This document shows, piece after piece, positions 56,109 through 64,000 of a stretch of 64,000 nt of DNA. This DNA is from Plumapathes pennacea (Eukaryota > Cnidaria > Anthozoa > Antipatharia > Myriopathidae). Each line of letters begins with the position of its first letter. The first letter of the stretch is position 1. Location of the stretch: positions 9,747,170 through 9,811,169 of the forward strand of contig OZ038467.1 in NCBI GenBank assembly GCA_964036295.1. The letters are read 5' to 3'. The notes under the pieces are model-generated. The model saw nothing but the letters and a program-made list of their open reading frames with translations, was not told where the DNA came from and made no database searches. The position numbers and the translations under genes are program-made.

Positions 56109-56185
56109 CAATCAAACCTGCGGACACCCTTGGAGAATTGTGAAATGTCCGCTTAATACAGGGCCGCTTAATACAGGTTTGACTG
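56109..56185. mobile_element. Short CAGTC-type MITE remnant
   Basis: 77-bp stretch: CAATCAAACCTGCGGACACC at the left, GCTTAATACAGGTTTGACTG at the right, inverted. TA follows on the right but TG precedes on the left, so the target duplication is imperfect. Related to the element at 33127-33947. Confidence 0.5.
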
Positions 56186-58040
56186 TAGTGATAGAGGAGC
56201 AAGGAATTCTGGAGATCTTGAGGTCTCTAAAAGTGGATATAGTTAGAGAATGTCATCATTACACGCACAAGGCTCAGCTGAAGTGGCCAATCGCTGTCTC
56301 ACGACTTTAGTACCGAAAGAATTTTTTCTGGATAAGTTTTTTCGGGTTTCTAATTTTCTAAGGAAACTCTACACCATAGCGAGTAAATTAGTGAAAGTTG
56401 CCGGAGGCCCAAGAAACCCCAAGAAGCCAAATTTTCTTTGAGGCGAATGCCATACAGACAAAGTTTGTTTTATCTGAATTTGAAAGCTAATTTATTGCCC
56501 ATGACCAGTTATGAGTATTAGTTAGTCGTGATAAAATTTTAGTTTCTTATGTGCATAGTTCTTTATTAGCTAGGAACAGATTATATAATCATCAACAAAG
56601 AAGTGAAACTCAAGGATCTTTAACAATGGTGAAAGTCATTAATTATAGCTCTGAACAGGCAGGGGGTCATGCAACGGAACTGATCCTTGCATGAGGAACC
56701 CCGCATAGCACCTGTTTAAGATCTGAGGTCAGTGTTATTCCTTGTAGAGAAAATTTTTTTTTTCTGTTAGATAGATAAGAAGTAAACTATAAAAATGTAG
56801 GTCACGTATTCCATAGAGTTCTATAAATTTGTTAATAAAATGTTTTGGTTTACAGAAACCACAAACTAGAATGAATGTCTCCATCGGGTGCACGTTAAAT
56901 TTTATTTTGTTATCGATCTTGCTTGTTATTTGGTATAGTTACTGTATACCGCGCACTGCTAATAGACTGTGTCTTCGGTTCTCGAAAAGTTAACCATCGT
57001 CTGACAACGACCTAAATATGAAGCAACTCCGAGATTCAACCACTTTGTCAGTGGAGAAACCTTTTCTGTTTGACTGTAGAAGCAAATTCTTGTCTTCTGA
57101 TTTGCTGCCTGTATTTAATTACAAAGATAACACGTCGCCGACAAAACTCCTATACAACGTACTAAATGAGTCAATATCTTTCCAAGCCTTTATTACACAA
57201 CCTGTTATCGAGCGGCGCCACAGTTCAACAACGCCATTCCTTCTTATTGTCACATATAATGTGATCACATAGATAATAACTGTCTTTTAAGCTAAACTTG
57301 CAAACAGGAAACGTATAAGAACAATATAGTATTTATACACAAGTAAAAACGTATTGCCTTATAAACGGAAACTGCATGATTATATTCATGGAGATGAATC
57401 TCAGATTTTATCAGCGAGTGATGCTGTTCATTTGTGACACAGTTGAATATTGGTGCGGTGTTGTTTTCATCCGAGAAGTAGGATTATTAATCTTAGAAAC
57501 CACAGCTAACGTCCTGCTATTTTTATCTCTGAAAAACATACTATATATTTTTTATTCACTAGTAACAACAACGCAACATTCCCATTTGCTGTTACGTGTT
57601 GCTAGCAGCAAAAGTCTACTTGCAATATACATTCTCCCAGTGAAGACTGAGTAAATAGAGCAATTTATCAAAAGTGTTTTGTACTTCAAATTAGGCAGCT
57701 TGATATTTGTATAGGATGGAATATGTGTACCACAGTATGAACAGTACAAGAACTACAAAAAGGAGTGAGCAGAAATACTGGTACCAGTTCAGTAACGTTA
57801 GGTAATACCATACGGCACACAAATTTTGCGCGGGTACCTGGAATTACTGATATTCAAAGTACAGGTCCAGTATTGTTTGAACTTGGAAAAGAACTTTACG
57901 TCTTGTTAAAAATTTACTCTTAAGGATGACGTGGTCGCACACATTTAACTTTGCTTGACCTTACCATATTTGGTTGTCTAGTATATACATACTTGAGCTT
58001 AAAAGGAACCCAGCGTATTCCCGAAGTTTGAGCGCGGGAG

Positions 58041-58046
58041 TATAAA
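58041..58046 (+). promoter_or_regulatory. Candidate TATA box upstream of the secreted-protein gene
   Basis: TATAAA in the context 'gcgcgggagtataaacagct'. A donor-like GTGAGT follows at 58073. If used, it would start a non-coding exon spliced to the acceptor 'ttttttcttgtcag' just before the start codon at 59523. This would place two MITEs and the TA microsatellite in the first intron. Inference only. Confidence 0.3.
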
Positions 58047-58364
58047 CAGCTGTGACTGCAAGCCGTCAATAAGTGAGTACAGCTTCTTGATCAGATTTAG
58101 CCTCAGTAAATTATACTACTTATTGAGTCAGGAGCTGTAAACCATCTTTTAAATTATTTTTGATAGTTAGTATTTTGCTGTCGTATCGATGGCAAATATG
58201 GTCTATTTTCAGATAGAACGCGTAATGTTTGGTAATTATCTTCTACTTGCGCTGAGTTACGCATTCAGTTATATCCCTCCGTCGTTCACTGCCAAGCGCA
58301 CACTTGACTTAACCTGTAAAGCTCAACGGCTGTGAAATGTAATTTACCTGACCACTGAAAAGTA

Positions 58365-58690
58365 TGGCGCGTTTTTCGTGTCAAAATTCAATCATTCAAT
58401 CCTTCAATCCTTCAATTCAAACATGCAATCCTTCAACAGTCACGGACTTGAGGCTGGCCGCGCTAGTCCCAGGCTCAGACGAACCAATGAGCGATGACAG
58501 AGACGACGAACGATGGCGAAATAGACGAACGATAGCGAAATAGACAAAAGATTGAAAGTTTGAGTTGAAGGATTGCAGGTTCGAATCGAAGTATCGAATG
58601 TTTGAGTTGAAGGATTGCATGTTTGAGTTGAAGGATTGAAGATTGAATTGAAGGATTGCGTGTTTGAATTTTGACACGAAAAACGCGCCA
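58365..58690. mobile_element. MITE with TGGCGCGTTTTTCGTGTC ends and TA target duplication
   Basis: 326-bp element. The left end TGGCGCGTTTTTCGTGTCAA is the exact inverse of the right end TTGACACGAAAAACGCGCCA, and the match extends about 27 bp. TA flanks both sides. Inside the arms is an irregular tandem of 'gttgaaggattgcatgtttga' units in opposite orientations, which makes long chance reading frames on the minus strand. Confidence 0.8.
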
Positions 58691-59050
58691 TAGAAAAGTG
58701 CGACCATGCACTCAAACAAAACGCGGCTCTCCGGCAGATCGTGTGTTGACTGGGAGCTTCATGTTTTTCATACGTAGCATTGAACGGGTGACATAAACTC
58801 TTATCATTGTCGATAGGAAGATGAGGTTGCTAGTTTTCATATGTCGCACCCGATCACACGATTGCTGTATTTTGCGCACTATCCATTTGATCGCACACGA
58901 TCAATCGCGCAAAGTCTAAAAAATGCCGTTCGAATAATTCACATTCTGCCTTAATGAATGTGACTGTGTTGCTGGTCACGATTCACACAATTTTCTTATA
59001 TATATATATATATAATGAATATATATAATGAATATATATATATATACACA

Positions 59051-59510
<460 letters not shown>

Positions 59511-59522
59511 TTTCTTGTCAGG

Positions 59523-60635
59523 ATGAACCCTTTGAAGAAGATGACTCTGCTGACTGCAGTCATTGTGATGGCCATGATAAACTGTAAGTGTCTGCTCATG
59601 TAATTAATGAGTTGCTATACTGGAAATCTCAAACGAAATACTGGAAATTTTCGAAGAACGACAGATTCGACACAGAACATTTGCTCACATTGCTCGTTTA
59701 CACTTGAAAACTATTTCGGATAAGTTCCCACTTTCCATTCTGGATTTGTTTTCTCTCCGGATTCACTAAAAATGACACCGGATTTACAAAAGCTAGTGTA
59801 AACGCTTTCACGAATCCGGATAAGTTCGCTCTAGTGTAAACGGGGCCGTCGTGACCACGCAGTTCATTATAAATATTCATGAATCAGAAGGATTCTATTC
59901 ATTGGGCGCTGAGAATCACATCGCAAGTTTCCAAGAATTTGTTGGAACCAAATCAAGTGACAAAGCAGGATGTTTCAGTAAAAATACGACTGAAAAAAGG
60001 AAACAATACTGTAAAATATATAATACATTCTATGATGTATCTTATAGAATACCAGAACCTAAAGCTAATGCCGGCCTATTTAAAACACTAGTTTACAGTA
60101 TTACTTCAGCAAAGTCGTCGCACAAAATGCAGTGATGGCAAAGCCGATGAACGTTAACAAAAATGGAGCTTTCAGAGCCACTGCATATACATTGCATTTT
60201 AGTGCACTGTGAACTCTAATCGTTTGTGAGTTTTTTAAGCTTTTGATTTTCAACTCTATAATTTCTTTTCCATAAGTGAGTAAGCAATCTGATCTTGGAG
60301 GCCGTTGCGAGTGCGGATGGCCCGAAACCAAGCACCACCCTTGCAAAGATGGGCACACTTATGGATGTCAGAGAGGGCGCTGTTGGGCACAATGTAGTAG
60401 CAAAAAGCATAACTGCCTCGGCGACGATTATGCAGATTGGTGCTATATCAAGGTTCTCCATGGTCCTACCCCTGAATGTGCCACACCTGCCGACTGTGAA
60501 GCTTTGGTAGACCCCAAAATATCTTTTTGCCAAGATGATAGCATTCTTAGACCTCCGGGGTGTTCCAGCTCCGTACGGGTCCTTCCTTTTGGGCAGGCGC
60601 GTAACCGTCGAGGCCGAAGACCATCATTATCATGA
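59523..60635 (+). CDS. Small cysteine-rich secreted protein, family not recognised
   Basis: Two exons, 59523-59583 and 60277-60635, joined in frame (AACT|GTAAGT ... AAG|TG), give 139 aa. A signal peptide is evident: MNPLKK then a hydrophobic stretch TLLTAVIVMAMINL (cleavage probably near residue 20-24). The mature region has 12 cysteines, including CEC, YGCQRGRCWAQC and DWCY, then a second half with PEC, ADC, SFC and PGC, and a basic tail (QARNRRGRRPSLS) with dibasic sites. The even cysteine number suggests six disulfides. GRCWxxC...WCY-type patterns occur in uncharacterised invertebrate secreted proteins, but I cannot name a family. It could be a matrix, immune or venom-type protein; the sequence does not decide. 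An AATAAA lies 63 nt after the stop (60698-60703). Confidence 0.75.
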
Positions 60636-61369
60636 TAATTGAAACGCTCATTGTATTTTTCACATTTTCCGCAGCTGTATGGTTTCTTGGAAATGGAAAT
60701 AAAGTCACAAAATAGCATTGACTGCCGTACAAATTTCTCAACGGCTTTTTGTATTTTTTGAGTGAGTTGAATAACAAGGTATCATAATAGCCTGCTCTAC
60801 AGGCCCTTGTATTTGTCCACGCGACTTGTTTTATACGCGTAATCTCTGTATAATAATGCGCTTAGCAACCGCTGGTCCGGCTAATGTGTCCGTTTGAGTT
60901 TAAAATTCGATGCACAAGGCGTTGTTACCCGATATTACTAGCGGGTATTTTCACAATGGAAAACGCGTCATTCCGGCGCCATTCACTCAGCCCGATACTA
61001 CTAGCGGGCTAAATGAAAAACGCGTCATTACCCGATACTACCAGCGGACACATTTTTGGCAAATTGATATTTTCTCTGTAAATGACTGCATACTTTTTAC
61101 TGTCAGTAACATAATTATACGCGGGGACTCCAATGGCAGACATATGAAGGCCGATTAACAAGGTGCAATTTTAGCTCACGATTGTCGCATGCAATTCAGT
61201 TCTTAGACACAAATCGTGTAGCAGATGTAAATCACCCCGCAATATGGTTACGTCTGTCGTATACGACACGAAAAAGTTTGTCTTCATGTTTAAAAATCCT
61301 ACGACTTCTTTGGTGTCGCATGCGACAATCTTAAGCAAAAATTGCACTGTGTAAATCGGCATTACGTGA
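60636..61369. other. 3' UTR and intergenic region after the secreted-protein gene
   Basis: Poly(A) signal AATAAA at 60698-60703. Further right, 'cgatattactagcgggtatt' type units repeat three times (about 60930-61050: 'cccgatactac/tagcggg'), a short local repeat with 'aaacgcgtcatt'. At about 61150-61350 an inverted pair 'gattgtcgcatgca' / 'gtcgcatgcgacaat' occurs. No coding sequence seen. Confidence 0.4.
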
Positions 61370-63705
61370 GAGAAATTGCACGGCCGAGTGAAAATTGCGC
61401 CAAATGGAATGAAATGACGAAAAATAAGCCAAATGAACCGCCTGAAATCGCGTTATAGTCCTAATAAAGTTTCTTGAAAGTTTTGCCCCTGACTGAAAAG
61501 GATGTCCCGTCTCGACCAATAATTGGAATCGCATGAAACGTTCAGGAAATGTTTCTGAACGTTGTACAAATGTGGTGATATACAATATATTATTACATCT
61601 AAAACGATCCGCGAGTAACGAGACTTTCACTGAATAAACCGCTGTTGCCGGTTTAAATTACAGATAATTAAATGCGTAGTTTTAAACCCTATCTTGTCAA
61701 CAATGACGAAAGTTAAACCAATGCAACCGCTTGAAGTCTCGTTATAGTCCTAGGAAGGTTTCCCGAAAGTTTGGAAGGATTTAATTTTTGGTCAAAATGG
61801 GCCGTTTTTGTCGGAAATCGGCCAATTTTTGCCCCTGACTGAAAACGATGTCCCGTCTCGACCAATCATTCGATGTTCCACAAATGTGCTGATATGCGAA
61901 GCACATGATTGTATTTAAAACAATCCGCGAGTAATAAGACTTTAAACGTCGCATAAGAAACTGCCATTTCCGGTCAAAATCACAGATAAATATATGCGTA
62001 GTTTTAAGACTATATCTCGTCAGTAATGACAAAAAATCAGCCAGTTGAACCGTTTGAAGTGTCGTGATGGTCCTAGTAGTGTTTCCTGAAAGTTTGGAGG
62101 GATTTCAGTTTTTTGTCAAAATGGGCCAATTTTTGACCCCTTAACTTTTTGTCAAAAATTGGCCATTCTTTTTGCCCCTGAATGAAAAGGATGTCCCGTC
62201 TAGATCAATCATTCGAATCTCATGAAACGTTCAGGAAATGTTGCTGGAAAATGTACAAATGTGCTGATATGCGATTTATGATTGTATCTAAAACAATCGG
62301 CAAGTAATAAGACTTTTAAAAACTTAACCTCATAAACCGTCATTTCCGGTGAAAACTACTGATAAATAACGACGAAAAATAAGCCAGTTGAATCGGCTGA
62401 AGTCTCGTTATAGTCCTAGTAATGTTTCTTGAAAGTTTGGAAGGATTTAAATTTTTGGACAAAATGGGCCGATTTTTTACATAAAATAGTAGACCTAACC
62501 CCTTAACTTTTTGTCGGAAATCGGCCATTTTTTGCCCCTGACTGAAAACGATGTCCCTTCTCTACCAATCATTTGAACCGCATGAAATTTTCAGGGAATG
62601 TTCCTTAATGTTGTACAAAGGTGCTGATATTAAGCGATTTTTGTCGGAAATCGGCCATTTTTTGCCCCTTATAACTGAAAACGATGTCCCGTCTCAACCA
62701 ATGATTCGAATTGGTTTAAATGTGTAGTTTTAAAGCTATACCTCGTCAAAAATGACGAATAAGAAGCCAGTTGAACCGCCTGAAGTATCCTTTTAGTCCT
62801 AGTAAAGTTTCTTGAAAGTTTGGAAAGATTTAAATTTCTGGTCAAAATGGGCCGCGTTTTGACCAAAAGTTAAGCCTAACCCCTTAACTTTTTGTCAAAT
62901 ATCGGCCATTTCTTTTGCTTCTGACTGAAAAGGATGTCCCTTCTCGACCAATTATTCAAATCGCATAAAAGTTTCAGGGAATGTTCCTTAATGTTGTACA
63001 AAGGTGCTGATAGTAAGCGATTTTTGTCGGAAATCGGCCATTTGTTGCCCCTAACTGAAAACGATATCCCGTCTCAACCAATGATTCGAATTGGTTTAAA
63101 TGTGTAGTTTTAAAACTACATCTCGTCAAAAATGACGAAAAATAAGCCAATTGAACCGCCTGAAGTCTCGTTATAATCCTAGTAAGGTTTACTGAAAGTT
63201 TGGAAGGATTTAAATTTTTGGTCAAAATGGACCAATTTTTGACATAAACCCCTTATAACTTTTTGTCGGAAATTGGCCGTTTTTTGCCCTTGATTGAAAA
63301 CAGTGTCCCGTCTGGACCATTAATTTGAATCACATGAAACGTTCAGGGAATGTGTTTGAGAGTTTTACAAATGTGCTGATGTGAAATTTATTATTGTATC
63401 TAAAACGATCCGCGAGTAACAAGACTTTTAAGTCTTGCTTAATAAACCACCATTTTCGGTGAGTCAAAGTTACAGATAAATAAATGCGTAGTTTTAAGTC
63501 TATATCTCGTCACAAATGACAAAAAATAAATAGTCGAACCGCCCGAAGTCTCGTTATAATCCTAGTAAGGTTTCCTGAAAGTTTGGAAAGATTTAAATTT
63601 TTTGTCAAAATGGGCCAATTTTTTTTTTTACCAAAAGTTAAACCCTTAACTTTTTGTCGGAAATTGGCCATCTTTTGCCCCTGACTGAAAACAATGTCTC
63701 GCCTC
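61370..63705. repeat. Degenerate tandem satellite, about 290-385 bp units, seven copies
   Basis: The phrase 'gaaccgcctgaagtctcgtt' or a variant recurs at about 61435, 61724, 62047, 62390, 62773, 63153 and 63535. The spacing is 289, 323, 343, 383, 380 and 382 bp. Each unit also has 'cctagtaaggtttcctgaaa', 'gtttggaaggatttaaattt', 'tcaaaatgggcc', 'ctttttgtcggaaatcggcc' and 'tttgcccctgactgaaaa' in the same order. The last three units are the most regular. Minus-strand frames recur once per unit but are broken at different places, so I do not call them genes. Confidence 0.85.
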
Positions 63706-64000
63706 GTCTCTGAATCCAACTTAAATGCAGAAAGTAGGATCTTGAGGTAGTAACTGATAGTAATCTGCCCTTTGAATTTGAAAATAAGTTTTAATCTTGG
63801 AGAAATTAACGGTCAAAGTTGGAGTTTGTTAAGGTTAGTCCCAGGCTCCTAGGGTTTTAAACCAAAAATTTTTTCGTCTGTGAATCCAACTTAAATGCAG
63901 AAAGTAGGATCTTGAGGTAGTAACTGATAGTAATGTGCCCTTTGAATTTGAAAATAAGTTTTAATCTTGGAGAAATTAACGGTCAAAGTTGGAGTTAGTT
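63706..64000. repeat. 170-bp tandem duplication at window end
   Basis: Two copies of 'tgaatccaacttaaatgcag ... aagttggagt' start at 63711 and 63881 (period 170 bp) and are almost identical over about 120 bp. The second is cut by the window edge, so a longer array may follow. It directly abuts the degenerate satellite. Confidence 0.85.

Larger units (their letters stand above)
55364..58364. other. Intergenic region upstream of EIF2S1
   Basis: No coding sequence I can support; two frames at 57018-57272 and 57376-57654 show no family resemblance, splice context or codon signal I can use. Contents: MITEs at 55856-55988 and 56109-56185, a dispersed repeat related to 'ctctagtaagcgagc' at about 55640-55690, and a TATA-like box at 58041. 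Confidence 0.4.

Noticed and set aside
57018-57654. Two plus-strand frames of 84 and 92 codons upstream of the secreted-protein gene
   Set aside because: No domain, no signal peptide, no splice partners recognised and AT-rich context; likely chance frames.
58577-58590. tRNA-like 'ggttcgaatc' box
   Set aside because: No matching A box or cloverleaf; it is part of the internal repeat of a MITE.
61331-63719. Recurring minus-strand open frames of 62-99 codons
   Set aside because: They recur once per satellite unit, are broken at different positions and show no family resemblance.

Overview
This is a eukaryotic (metazoan) window with intron-rich genes, canonical GT-AG splice sites, short exons and many small transposon-derived repeats. 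The gene content suggests a cnidarian, most likely an anthozoan such as a stony coral or anemone: a membrane-anchored thrombospondin relative with sushi, EGF, LamG and MAM domains, a small TIR protein, two XK-type scramblase relatives, and a short cysteine-rich secreted protein. No species can be named from sequence alone. I assembled exons by hand from splice consensus, reading phase and family similarity. All the models given as joined exons keep frame.

Layout: (1) 0.4-4.1 kb, minus strand: an IQANK1-like IQ/ankyrin gene that runs off the left edge. It is divergent, with 198 bp between start codons, from (2) an XK-related gene on the plus strand (4.3-7.0 kb). (3) A second XK-related gene (8.4-15.1 kb, plus) has a very long cytoplasmic tail and a tandemly duplicated leader that includes the start codon. 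(4) A LITAF-domain gene lies on the minus strand (16.7-19.1 kb). (5) A 22-exon gene (20.1-40.4 kb, plus) encodes a predicted type II membrane protein: TM - sushi - EGF - thrombospondin type 3 repeats - thrombospondin C-terminal lectin domain - LamG/MAM. (6) Nested on the opposite strand in its 6.6 kb intron 16 is a small TIR-domain gene (32.4-35.5 kb). An intron of that gene carries a minisatellite split by a transposon. (7) NDUFS5-like (41.7-42.6 kb, minus) and RRM2 (43.4-46.5 kb, plus) are head to head. (8) PEX13 (47.4-51.0 kb, plus) converges with (9) EIF2S1 (52.2-55.4 kb, minus). (10) A two-exon cysteine-rich secreted protein lies at 59.5-60.6 kb. The right end (61.4-64.0 kb) is degenerate tandem satellite DNA.

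The genes are not an operon or a pathway. Housekeeping genes (complex I, nucleotide reduction, peroxisome import, translation initiation) are mixed with membrane and adhesion genes. What stands out is the density of short inverted-repeat elements. At least five carry CAGTC-type ends with TA target duplications, four have 3-bp TWA-type or similar target sites, and others have unrelated ends. Several sit next to exons, promoters or splice sites.
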